From Meghimatium bilineatum (taxonomy: Eukaryota; Mollusca; Gastropoda; Stylommatophora; Philomycidae), in assembly GCA_034231615.1 (NCBI GenBank), contig CM067306.1, positions 32,791,363 to 32,855,362 of the forward strand: DNA of 64,000 nt, written 5' to 3'. Within the stretch, counting starts at the first letter, position 1. Each line of letters begins with the position of its first letter. The translations under genes and the position numbers were made by a program. Below the pieces are notes generated by a model that saw only the letters and a program-made list of their open reading frames with translations, was not told where the DNA came from and did no database searches. Positions 20,956 to 34,900 of this stretch are shown here, piece by piece.

Positions 20956-23900
20956 CTGGTAGGGAAGAAATAATTACAGATATTACATATAAGCAAGAAA
21001 ACGTAAAAAAAATGCTTATAATAACTGTCAATGAAATTAGTCAATTCCAATATAACAACTTGATCCGGACCAACAAAATATTTATGTAATAACAGAAATT
21101 CGCTATAGGCCTATACAGTACAAATAGTAGATAATAGATATACAGTGAAACCTCAGATTTAATTGACATCAGTTATAGAGTTTTTGGTTTTCGTCAACAT
21201 TTACAAAAATAAATTGTCTTGGTTTTCACCAGGCGCATCAGATTTCTTAAAATTTTTATCTGGTCCTAGCACCAAAATACCAAGAAAGAAAGTGACCCCA
21301 GATCCTGTCGATACCTGTTCCTTATGAAAGGGGATTCCCCTTCCAAACAATAAAATCCCTCCTCACCATCTTCCATAAGCAAAGGAGAGTCTTCAGAAAA
21401 GTAAATGCCATGTTAAATGGTAATTTATTCTTTACATTAATCTTTTATATTCATTTTATATTAGTTTATTGTTTTTACTGTTAAACATTATATTTATTCT
21501 CTATAAAAGGTGTTTTTGGTATGTATTTTGGAGTCTCTAGAACGAATTAATTAGATTTACATTGATTCATATGGAAATAATTGCCTTGATTTTTATCGGT
21601 TTCGGATTTCGCTAATTATTCTCGGATTACCAACGAAAACCAAGATTTCACTGTAATTGGAGATTTTGAAAAGTGCTGCTATATAGGGAAATTTGTTACA
21701 AAAGAATTTGATAAAGTGAGATTCCACTGTATTCACTTAGCTTTGGTTCAAACCAAAGATCTGGCTCTGTCACTAAGAGAACATCTCTGCCAACTAAAGT
21801 ACCTGGTTTAATTTCAGCTTCAGACTGATGTTTGCCCAGAACATTCAGAAAGCAATGGAAGCCCACTAAATTAGGGTAATTACTGTAGTAAATTATGGGC
21901 AGTGCCACCTTGTTCTCTTATATACCAGGGTCAGTCTTTCTTGTTATTGAATACTAGAAGACATATCCGGCAAACGCCCCGGGTGATAATAAGAAAAAAT
22001 ATTTATATAACAAACATATTTCCAAAATTCAGCAGACTTTTATAAATAGGCCTAACACACATAATCACGTTACTGAAGGCCACCAAGATATAACCTGTAT
22101 ATAATTTAATATAAATTGAAGGGGGAAAAACCTCTTTGGAACACAGCAAGATGGCAAAAAGATCCAAACTCTCCTGACTTTACTACCAAGATCATATAGT
22201 CAAGTGTGTAAATTTGCATATTTATAAACATTGTGGGATCTTGATGCAATCGTCATTGGGAGAGGTATTCTCATGGAGTGAAAAGTGATGAATTTTAAAA
22301 CATATGTGGAATATGTCATTTGATGGAATCATTACCCAAAATAATAGCAGAAATGCAAGTAGAAACAATAGTGAACCTGTTAATACATAGTAAATGTTGA
22401 TTGAAACAGAGTAAATGCTGATGAAAATGCTACAATACTAATTTGTAGTGTTTAGTAGACCTAGTCGTTATTGGTGCAGAAACTTCCAGGTCTGCCTCGA
22501 GGAATTAGCGATCGCTTGATGTCGTTGCGATTGAAAGTGAGCAAAAATAACTTTGCCACATTACTTTCTGCATATGCGCCGACAATGACAAATCCTGATG
22601 AGGAAAAGGATAAATTCTATGAAGAGTTAGATGCCGCTATATCTGGTACACCGAGAACTGATAAACTCATTATCCTGGGTGATTTCAATGCCCGAGTTGG
22701 CAAAGACTTCCAGACATGGCAAGGTGTTATTGGACGTCATGGGATCGGTAAATGTAACAGCAATGGTTCCCTTCTTTTAAAGCTATGTTCTGTGCACGAA
22801 CTCACTATCACCAACACTATGTTTCGTTTGCCAACGCACAAAAAGACCTCTTGGATGTATCCACGCTCCAAGCAGTGGCATCTTATAGACTATATCATAA
22901 CTAGAAAAAGGGACATCAAAGATGTTCGTGTCACAAAAGCAATGTGTGGAGCTGAATGCTGGACTGATCACCGGCTTATAGTATCCAAACTAAATTTCAC
23001 CATTGCAAGAAAAAGACGTCCACAGGGACAAAAGATAGAAAAACGCCTAAACACTGATCGGTTCAGTAACCACGATATAAAAAATAATCTCTCCAAGGAT
23101 CTCGACGTAGCCTTGGGAGACTTAGATCTTCTTAATACCACATCTGAAGATAGCTGGGCTTCGTTTAAAGGAATTATTTACGCCAAAGCGAAGGAACATT
23201 TGGGTGTGAAGGTACATAGACACCAAGACTGGTTTGATGATAATAACTTTGAGATAACATCCTTGTTAGAAGAGAAACACAAAGCTTTCAAGAAACTACA
23301 AAGGGCAGCATCTTCACCGTCCAAGAAAGTAGCCTATAACAAGATCCGTAACACTTGTCAAAAGAAGCTTAGAGAGATAAAGGATAAATGGCTAAGTCGA
23401 AAAGCTGAAGAAATTCAAATGTTTGCAGACAGAAAGGACTATAAGCAATTCTATGAGGCTTTAAGAACTATCTATGGTCCACACTCATCGGGATCACCAC
23501 CTCTATTAAATGCCGATTCGTCGAAGCTTCTCACTGATAAAAATGACATCTTAAATCGTTGGGCTGAACATTTTGAAGAAATCCTAAACAAACCATCAGT
23601 AATAAATGAAGAAGTCATAAACAGAATACCACAACTTAGGATAAGAGAAGAACTCGATATACCCCCAAGCAGTCAAGAGGTTATTATAGCGATTAAACAA
23701 ATGTCAAATGATAAAGCTCCAGGTTTGGATGCCTTACCTGCTGAAATTTATAAAAATGGCGGACCACTGCTGATTAAAAAACTAACTGACATTTTTGGTA
23801 TTTTCTGGAACTCAGGTACATTGCCTCAAGATCTAAAAGATGCTTCTATAGTGCACCTATATAAAGGCAAAGGTACCAAACAGTCTTGCGATAATCATAG

Positions 23901-25945
23901 GGGCATATCACTTTTGTCTATAGCTGGTAAAATTCTCACTCATGTCATACTCAACAGATTAAATAATTCTCTACTAAACGAGCTACTCCCAGAGAGTCAG
24001 TGCGGTTTTCGTGCAGGTCGTGGTACAGTTGATATGATATTCTCTGCATGACAAATTCAGGAAAAGTCACAAGAGCAACATAGTGAACTCTTAGCAACAT
24101 TTGTGGACTTAACTAAAGCATTCGATACCGTTAACAGAGAAGGACTGTGGAAGGTGCTTACAAAGTTCGGATGCCCCCCAAAACTTGTCACTGTGATATG
24201 ACAATTTCATGACGGTATGATGGCTAGTGTTATCTGCGACAGAGGAGTATTTCCTGCATTCCCTGTCACAAATGGTGTAATTCAGGGATGTGTGCTGGCC
24301 CCTACTCTTTTCAGCCTGTTATTTACAGCCATGTTAACGGAAACACACCATAGTAATGAAACAGCAGGCATAATGATCAACTACAGAACGGATGGTGGTC
24401 TTTTCAATTTACGTCGTCTAAAAGCAAACACGAAAACTAAATCTAGTACTGTTAGAGAATTACTTTATGCTGATGACTGTGCATTGTATGCTGACTTTGT
24501 CGTAAACATGCAGAGCACCATAGACCGCTTCTCAAAGGCCTGCAACAACTTTGGTCTCACTATTAACACCAAAAAAACAGAAGTCATGCACCAAGCAACA
24601 TCAAATAGCCAACATACTGCTACTTCCATCATCGTCAATCAGGAAAAACTGCAGGTAGTCGACAATTTTACTTACCTTGGAAGCACTCTCTCTCGCGATG
24701 TCAACATTGATGTGGAAATTAACAATAGACTGGCAAAAGCTAGTGCTGTATTTGGCAGATTACGCAACAATGTATGGGACAGAAGAGGTATAAGAACAAC
24801 CACCAAACTACAAGTATATCATGCTGCTGTTATACCAACCTTACTATACGCCTGCGAAACGTGGACAGTGTATGCTAGACATGCAAGAAAGTTAAATCAT
24901 TTCCATCTTACCTGCCTACGTAAATTACTAAACATCCACTGGTGGGACAAAGTACCAGACTACGAGGTCTTGGAAAAATCAACCTCAATAAGCATCCACA
25001 CAATACTTATGAAGGCGCAGGCACGCTGGGCAGGCCATCTTGTGCGTATGGAGAACTCGCGTTTGCCAAAACAAATATATTATGGAGAACTCAAGGCAGG
25101 ATTTCGAAAAGCTGGTGGACAGAAAAAGCGTTTCAAAGACACGCTCAAATCATCCTTGAAACATCTTAACATTGACGTAGGCGCTTGGGAGAGCCTCGCT
25201 CAGGATAGAACAGCATGGCGTTACAGCATTAGAACGGGAGCACTAGCGGCAGAGGAATTCAGACAAGAAACTGCAAGACAGAAGCGGACACGTAGAAAAG
25301 AAAAAACATCTCAACGTCACACAGATACCTTCTATTGTTGTCAATTCTGTAAAAGAACATTTTGTGCGCGCATTGGACTTGCTAGTCATTTAAAAATGCA
25401 CTATTAACTCTATTATTTTATTATTTATTGTTATTATTATTATGGTTGAGTTTTTGGTCATCGTCGATCACGACGGACGAACATCATCATCAGTCGTTAT
25501 TGATATTTGTTTGATCTTTGTGCATCAGTCAGAGGTAAAAAAAAAGGTCAACAATCATATCAATGGTCAGCTTTACCGTACCACAGGAGAACTTTTAAGA
25601 TTTTTAGTGGAGATTTTCTCCTCCATTTGAGCCAAACTATAATGGTGCCAATTTTCATCCTTTTACATCAGTGTTTCCCAACCTTTTTTTAACCATGCCC
25701 ATCTAAGTCTTACTAAAATTCTAATGTCCACTTATGTAACATATACACATTTCTTACATTCAAAAATTGAATTATTCCCTAAATGAAGAATAATTACAAC
25801 TTGTTTGAATTGCCCCCCCCCCCCCCCCCGAACAACCAAATTGCCCCTATGTGGGGTGTGGGCCCCACATTGGGAAACACTGGTCTATGTGATGTAACTA
25901 AAGAGCCTATAGCGAATAAAAAAAACCAGAGTTATGGAGTTATCC

Positions 25946-25998
<53 letters not shown>

Positions 25999-28900
25999 TG
26001 ATAGGTAGACAAGGGAATTGACAGGCAAACAAGGAAATTGACAGAGAGGCATGGGAATTGATAGGCAAACAAGGAATTTGAAAGGCGGACAAGGGAATTG
26101 AGAGGCAGACATGGCAACTGATGGACAGACATAGAAACTGGCAGACAGACAAGGGAATTGACAGGCAGATAAGGAAATTGACAGGTAGACAAGGGAATTG
26201 ACAGGCAAACAAGGAATTTGAAAGGCAGACAAGGGAATTGACAGGCAGACAAGGGAATTGACAGGCAGACAGTAAATATATAGGCAAACATGGGAGTTGG
26301 AAAGCAGATACAACTAAAGTCAGATATGTCAGGGTTTTTAGTTATCTATTGTTCTTTCTCTGCTTTTGCCATATGTCACAGGATAGAAAGATGACTGGTA
26401 TTCTGGTTATGACATTTGGTTGCTTGATATGCAGCAATATTGTGATGTCTCAGGATGTCAGTAACTCCTTCAATCCACCATCTTCTTGGTCGCCCTCTGC
26501 CTCTTGCTGTTTCCATTTTCATGTTGTATGCTCCTGCTGCTGGCCAATATGGGTTCATTCTCATTAAGTGGCCAAACCATCTCCGTGTGTTTATCAATAT
26601 ATTTTACTACAGATGTTATTTATCAACAGTTCTTGTAATCTCTTCATTCCTCAAATGATCTATTCTGTTTACTGATTTTCGTAGATATCTCATTTCACGT
26701 GTATTACGCTTTCTCTCTTGATCTTCTTGTGAGATTATTGATGCAAGTAAAACAGCTGCAGAATGTATCTGTTCTCTGGACTACATCCTGTTGAAAATCA
26801 AGTACAGGTAGAACCACTGTCATGCTACAAGAGAGATACAGTGTTGAGAATTTACACTAGCAAAATAAACACTCTAGAAAGATTGAATCTTTATGCAAAA
26901 GTAATGGCAATGATTGTGTGATGGAAATAATTTAAGTGATGGTAGTGACTTAGGAATGGTATTAATTGAGTGATAGTAATGAATTAGTGATGACAATGAC
27001 TTAGTGATGGAATGATGATAAGAGTTATGACAATGACTTAGAGATGGAATGATGATAGAGTTATGGCAATGGCTTAGTGATGAAATGATGTAGTGATGAA
27101 ATGATGTAGTGATGGAATGATCAAGTTACAGCAATTACTTAGTGATGGAATGATAAGGTGATGAAAGTGACTCAAGTGATGGCAATAAGTGTTTATACTG
27201 ACTAACCAACATCATCCTTCAAGACAGGTTTCTTCTCCGTGACTTTTTTGACTACATTTTTCTTCTTGGGTTCCTTTGGTGTTGGATCTGGTATGTCGCT
27301 AAATATATCCGTGGAGTCAGCTAGTAAACTGGCTTCTCTTGTTACAGCTTTCTTAGGTCTGACATGCTTGGAAACCTGAATCAGAAAATACAAGTTTTAG
27401 CTATCAGTCATTTAATTTATATGGACATTATATTAATCAACATTATATAAATATTAGTCAACAACATTGTGAACACTGTGTTAGTCAAGTCAGTTAACAT
27501 ATATAGACATTGTGTTAGTCACTTAATGTATATGGACATTGTGTTAGTCAATTAACGTATATGGACATTATGTTAGTTAGTCAGTTAACATATATGGACA
27601 TTATGTTAGTTAGTCAGTTAACATATATGGACATTATGTTAGTCAGTTAATGTATATGGACATTATGTTAGTCAATTAATGTATATGAACATTGTGTTAG
27701 TCAGTTAACATATATAGACATTGTGTTAGTCAATTAATGTATATGAACATTGTGTTAGTCAGTCAGTTAACATATATGGACATTATGTTAGTCAGTCAGT
27801 TAACATATATAGACATTGTGTTAGTCAATTAATGTATATGAACATTGTGTTAGTCAGTCAGTTAACATATATGGACATTATGTTAGTCAGTCAGTTAACA
27901 TATATGGACATTATGTTAGTCAGTCAGTTAACATATATGGACATTATGTTAATCAGTCAGTTAACATATATGGACATTATGTTAGTCAGTTAACATATAT
28001 GGACATTATGTTAGTCAGTTAACATATATGGACATTATGTTAATCAGTCAGTTAATGTATATGGACATTGTGTTAGTCAATTAATGTATATGGGCATTGT
28101 GTTAGTCAGTCAGTTAACATATATGGACATTATGTTAGTCAGTCAGTTAACATATATGGACATTATGTTAGTCAGTCAGTTAACATATATGGACATTATG
28201 TTAGTCAGTCAGTTAACATATATGGACATTATGTTAGTCAGTTAACATATATGGACATTATGTTAATCAGTCAGTTAACATATATAGACATTGTGTTAGT
28301 CAAGTAATGTATATGGACATTGTGTTAGTCAATTAACATATATGGACATTATGTTAGTCAGTCAGTTAACATATATGAACATTATTTTAGTCAGTCAGTT
28401 AACATATATGGACATTGTGTTAGTCAGTCAACTGATATGAATATTATATCAGTTGGTAAATTTGTATGGACATTGTGTCAGTCGGTCAACTGATATGGAC
28501 ATTGTGCGATGAAAATTCCTGTCAGGACAAATTATATTTATTTATAGAACAGATGAGTAATGAGCACTGTCAGGATGCAAACACTTTACCATTCACTACA
28601 GGAGGCTGTACACTTATAGTTCTATCCTGAGTGCAGCAAAATCAATTCTTACCACTTCTTGTTCATCTGCAATCAATCACCATGCATCCAGTCTGATATT
28701 GGTCATGTATACTGTAGTGTGTTTTTAGTCGTTGTTGGTTCTCCACAATTTACAGAGATGCTACAGTATGTTGTACTAAGTTACCATCTGCCATAGAAAC
28801 AATAAAAATAGATTGCATTGGCTGAATGCCAAACGACTCTCAACTGAAGTTGGATAGATTGTTTTAGCAGACTTTACTTCACTGAAACAATGAAGTTTAT

Positions 28901-31900
28901 GGAACTGCAGAATTTTACCTCTCATTTTTCCAATTTGTCAGCTTTTTCACTTTCAGGGATGCTACAGTTAGTTAGTAGTGATCAGGGATGCTACAGTTAG
29001 TTAGTAGTGATCAGGGATGCTACAGTTAGTTAGTAGTGATCAGTGATGCTACAGTTAGTTAGTAGTGTTCAGTGATGCTTTGTCTGATGTAAATGAGTTT
29101 TTTGTGTGTGCTATGACAACTACTAATTTCTGTAACATTGCTATGACAACTACTAATTTCTGTAACATTGCTATGACAACTAATAATTTCTGTAACATTG
29201 CTATGACAACTACTAATTTCTGTAACATTGCTATGACAACTACTAATTTCTGTAACATTGCTATGACAACTACTAATTTCTGTAACATTGCTATGACAAC
29301 TAATAATTTCTGTAACATTGCTATGACAACTACTAATTTCTGTAACATTGCTATGACAACTACTAATTTCTGTAACATTGCTATGACAACTACTAATTTC
29401 TGTAACATTGCTATGACAACTACTAATTTCTGTAACATTGCTATGACAACTAATAATTTCTGTAACATTGCTATGACAACTACTAATTTCTGTAACATTG
29501 CTATGACAACTACTAATTTCTGTAACATTGCTATGACAACTAATAATTTCTGTAACATTGCTATGACAACTACTAATTTCTGTAACATTGCTATGACAAC
29601 TACTAATTTCTGTAACATTGCTATGACAACTACTAATTTCTGTAACATTGCTATGACAACTACTAATTTCTGTAACATTGCTATGACAACTACTAATTTC
29701 TGTAACATTGCTATGACAACTACTAATTTCTGTAACATTGCTATGACAGTGAGACAAACGGTAGACTTTAGTGCTAAGATTTTCTTCATTAACTTACATC
29801 TGAGCTCTTCTTTTCGACCAGGTCGTCCTTAGAAACAGTAGAAGTCTGCTCACTAGATTTCCGGTTTGCATCTGAACACACAAAAATCAATATGTTATCT
29901 ATTATTATAGTGGAAAGGATTCTATAGCACATTCTTTTATAACAAATTTCCCTGTATAACAACACATTTCAAAATTTCAATCATATTTATTCTTTATTGT
30001 TTGTACTGTGTGTAGTTAAATTTTGTTATTGGATATATTTGTTGTTGGTGAAGTAAATAGATATGCATAGGTGTGTCAACTAGTACATATTTGTTGTTGG
30101 TGAAGTAAATAGACATGCATAGGTGTGTCAACTAGTACAGATTTTTTGTTGGTGAAGTAAATAGACATGCATAGGTGTGTCAACTAGTACAGATTTTTCA
30201 TACTGATACAAATTTACAGCAACAACAACACAAATTTAGTGTGGGGGAGGGGTGGGTGGTGTTAAATTACAGTAATTATTACTAATACAGACGTTTTTAT
30301 AAGATTATGGATTTAAATTTTACAAAATACGAATTTATGAAAAAATAAGTTCACAGATATGGATATGTGAAGTAAATAGATTACTAAAGTAAATAGATTA
30401 GTGAAGTAAATAGATTAGTGAAGTAAACGAATCAGTTAAGTCAGCAGATAAGTAAAGTAAACAGATCAGTTAAGTAAGTACCGGTAGATGAGTAAAGCAA
30501 ACAAATCAGTAAAGTAAATAGATAAGTAAATAGATCAGTGAAGTAAATAGATAAGTAAAGTAAATAGATCAGTGAAGTAAATAGATAAGTAAAGTAAATA
30601 GATCAGTGAAGTAAATAGATAAGTAAAGTAAATATATCAGTGAAGTAAATAGATAAGTAAAGTAAATAGATCAGTGAAGTAAATAGATAAGTAAATAGAT
30701 CAGTGAAGTAAATAGGTAAGTAATGAGATCAATGGAGTAAACATATCAGTGAAATAAATAGATAAGTAAACGGATCAGGAAGCAAACAGGTAAGTTAAGT
30801 AAACAGATCAGTGAAGTAAATAGATAAGATGTCAGATAGACAAAAAAGTAAACAGATCATAAAATACACAGATAAAATATCAACTTTAAAGGAGAAATGT
30901 AAATTTATTCCATTACATTCATTGACTGAGAGACATAGAGTGAACCTGCTAGAACAATACAGTAATGAACACCAAGATAATGGCATTAAATTCAATCATT
31001 GGGGGACATAGAGCGAACCTACTAAAACAATACAGTAATGAACACCAAGATACTGGATCATGTAAGAATTCACAGCAGATCAATCACTTTGATCAGCACT
31101 GTCTGATGTGACTGGGCCACAAATGCAGAATGGGCAACTTCCAAATAATATTTATATGGAGAGTTGACATCTGACAACAGAATAAAAGGAAGATGCGTCT
31201 ATCATTATAAAGGCATATGCAAATGCAGCATGAAGGTATTACAAATAGTTCATAAGAACTGGATGGAATTTGCCCAAGACACATCCAGCTGGAAGTCTCT
31301 GTGTGGTTACAAAAATGTAAAGTTTTCTTGTGCACATTTAAGCTGTATTGGGGAAGATGGTGTTAGGCCCATATTTTTAATTGACCAATAGCATGCCTAG
31401 GGATACTCCTATGTTTAACAGTATGTCAACTATGTCATGTCACCAATAATATTATGTCACCAATAATATGTTATTCTTCTTCTTCTTCAGCGCTCGCTCT
31501 CAAATAACCACAACGAATATTTCGTGTGATTTCCGCCAGGGAGCGTGAAGTACGTTGTGCTGCAAGTTCCACAGTAAAACTGTGATTATTTGCACCCCGG
31601 TTGGCCACTTGTGGTCAGGACATCCGAGGTCCAGCACATCCGTTTTCGTCATTCCTTTATTTCAGGTTTGGTCCCTAGTCTGTGACAGCCTGTGTATCTG
31701 TCACCGGGCACGCTGGTGTGTAGTGCCTCTTCGACAAGACGCTTGTTGAGCGCGTCTATCTGGCATGAGGTGCTCCACAATCTATAAGCCCATCTCGTGC
31801 AAATTGGGCGAACTCTGCCTGTGTCCATCGGGTACTGAATCTTTTCTCATCCGCGAGCCTGGTTCCATATGAGGAAGAACTCGCCAGAAGAATTGGACCG

Positions 31901-34900
31901 TTGCTCGTTCGCCCTCCTAACCGTGCGTCGTACACAGACATCGTGAGCCCCTCGCACAAGTTTGAGTCTCACACCACGCGTTTGAGAGCAAGGTGTTCTT
32001 GAGCTGAGCGACCTTGTCCCTATAGTGCCTGAGCCCATCAGGTACTGAACCCTTTCTCTCTGCAAGTGTATTTCCGATATAGGAAAGCTTGACAATAGAG
32101 TTGGGCCAGGGCTAAATTGATGTCCCTTATGTGCCTGAGCCCATCAGGTACTGAACCCTTTCTCTCTGCAAGTGTATTTCCGGTATAGGTAATCTTGACA
32201 GTAGAGTTGGGCCAGGACTGCCATCGTTGTCCCTTTCTTGCCTAAGCACATCAGGTTCGGAACCCTTTATCTTCGCGAGCATATTTCCGGTATAGGAAGG
32301 CTCGACATTAGAGTTGGTGTAGGTCTTCTTGCTTTTCCGAGTGCCCATGATTGGGTCTGGGTCTCTGCTTATAAGGATCACAGGTAACTAGAAGCTCATC
32401 TTGAGCTAACAGAGCTTATAGTTCCCCTTTCCTATGAATTTTTCACTTTTCCTCTGCAGTTCGCGCTGCCCTCTAGCGCTGTTCTGACCTTTCATTGTGT
32501 CATTGTACTCATTATGACATATATTTGTTTCTCTCCATGCAACCACATTTATGTGCCTTTTACATTGGCCGCCCCTCCAATGTTCTGACTGGACTAACAG
32601 GCGTCACTGTATGTCGCCAGTGTCGCTGTATATGGTGATGCAAATGGTGTCGGAGATATTGTTTGTCTCTTTTGCAGTCAAATCTATTTCCATCTGCTTC
32701 CTCCACATTCTCGGACACGATCCCCAAATGGTTTGGCCAGAATCAGCTCGAGCTGCTGTTTTCTGTTACCAGGGTGCACCACGAGGAGGTACATTTGAGA
32801 TCTTGGTTATCTGCTAACCCTGGGTCCGCCTAGAGCATTGCGTTCCCTTTGCACCCCATATGTTATTCTAAGTTATATTATAATTTGTTATCTAACATCT
32901 GAATGTCACCTATTACACCAATAATTTGTTATTCTGTCTTTTATGTTTTAATTTATATTATGACATCAGAATGACAACTACCTTTCTTATTTTCCACTCC
33001 AGAGTCATCAAAGATGTCATCAGTCTTCAAGGAAGTGGCACTGATACCTGTCTCCAGCGATGAACTTGACTTTGATTTAGATTTATCCCTGTGGGCAGAT
33101 CCTGAAGCAAGTTGATGTCTTGTGCTTGTACCTGTTGGTTTCTTGATTGAAGAATCTGCAAACAGATCATCATCATCCAAAATGTCTGCAATTTTGGCTT
33201 TGTGTTCTGTTGCCACGGACAGTGGAGAGTCTACATCATCATTGTCAAGTACTGCAGCTACATCATTACGTTTAGATTTTTCTGCTGGCTTAGTAAATAA
33301 ATCTTCATCAACATTATCTTGCTTGGTTGTGTTTCCGGTGGATTCTTTCAAATCTGAGGTTTTGGATTTCATTGCGGAGGGTCTACTGTGGCGTGAACCT
33401 GAAGATTTTGATTTTCCTACAGATGTCTTACCGTTGCTTGAATCTGAGGATTTTGACTTCACAGATGATTGAGCCTCACTTGTGTTTGAATCTGATGACA
33501 TTAATTTCACAGATGAATCTGCACTACTATTAGAGTTTGCAAACAAATCTTTAGTAGACTCGGTGGATAACTTTGTATATTTCCCGCCAAACAAATCTTG
33601 ACTAAATATTTCTTTATTGGGAACATCACCACTTTCTAATGGCTTTTTATCTTTTCCAGTCAGTGATTTTTCTGCAGAGGGGGCAGAACCATCAAACATA
33701 TCATCATTTCCGAATAAATCGGCTGATCTTGATTTATCACTGACATTATTTCCATTAGAATATCCATCGGTGGCATCCTTGAATGGGGTCAGAGAAGCTG
33801 AGGCTTGAGTATCTGTGGTTTCTGGTATTGTTGGCGTTGTTGGTGTTGTAGGTGTCACATCCTCAAAGCTGATGCCTGTGTTCGTGGCTGATAACATACG
33901 TGCTTTGCGACTCTGCGGTCTCCTGCGGTTCAGTTTTGGTCTGTCCTAATGGAGAAAACAAATGAGGATATAACAGCATATAACTCGTGTTTGAGTAGAA
34001 AGGGAATTAACTACAAAACATAACAAATGATTCAGCATGTAATCTTCTGCTTCTTCTAGTTTTCAGTTTAACATGTCAACACAGCAAATAGCATATAACT
34101 ATTTTAAGAGTCTGGATAGAATTATTTTTTTACCTCCTAAAATGTTACACACATACATCCATCAGACTTAATTTGTTTTGTGCATCTAAATACTGTTTGA
34201 AAATATCTTATATATAACAAAATACAGGGAATTAGATGGACTTGATGATTTTGATGACTGTTGTTTGAAACATTTTGTAGTGTTAAATTTGTAGAAAATA
34301 ATATTAGCATGCATAGAATTCAAATTTACAACTGTTGAACAAAAATGTTTACCTGTGGAGAAGCAGAGTCCACAATAATTGTGACAGAACATTCTAAATA
34401 GTCTTATTGTGTTGGTAATCTACTTCTGAATAGACAACATTTTACAAAATTGAGATTTGTATAACTGTAAACTCTTCCCAAATGCATATCATGACCATCC
34501 ACTGTGAATGTTTTAGAATATTACAGATATACGTTAGTCAAACTGAAATTATAGACTTTAAAATGTTTAACACTTTCCTGACCAATTTTGACAATTGTCG
34601 AATTTCCGTTAAATAACCTTGGTGACAAATTTCGACAATTGTCAAAAACACTATGATAGATCAGCAATACTGTAATACACATTGCAATAATGTTACGAAA
34701 AATAGCGTTTCTGGGAAATTATGTTGTGTAAAAATGGCGGCGTGTGTGGAATACAGATTTAGACATCTTAGATGAGTTTTTATCATGAAATATCAGAGAT
34801 TTTGAAGGTAATATTGTATGATATATAGAAATTAATGTAAATCTAGGCCTAGCATTATAATAAGTAGCATTTTGCACTTCAAATAACTCTGGAGCTTCTA

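Noticed and set aside
25932-26313. Three overlapping Cys/Leu/Pro/Phe-rich frames of about 120 codons
   Set aside because: Produced by the 20-bp minisatellite and TA run; all three frames of one strand are open.
27202-27213. Exon m as terminal exon ending VG-stop
   Set aside because: A GTTAGT donor just before the stop links in phase to exon n, which carries the conserved FAM21 C-terminus.
29055-29832. Open frames of 232-255 codons on both strands (MTTTNFCNIA, VVVIAMLQKL and SSCHSNVTEI repeats)
   Set aside because: They are the translation of a 30-bp tandem repeat whose period is a multiple of three; frames stay open on both strands at once and there are no splice or protein features.
30829-31011. 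Frame with STLKEKCKFIPLHSLTERHR
   Set aside because: Short, overlaps a local 60-bp duplication and begins in a minisatellite; no homology recognised.
33122-33808. Plus-strand open frames opposite exon k
   Set aside because: Antisense shadows of a Ser/Asp/Lys-rich coding exon.
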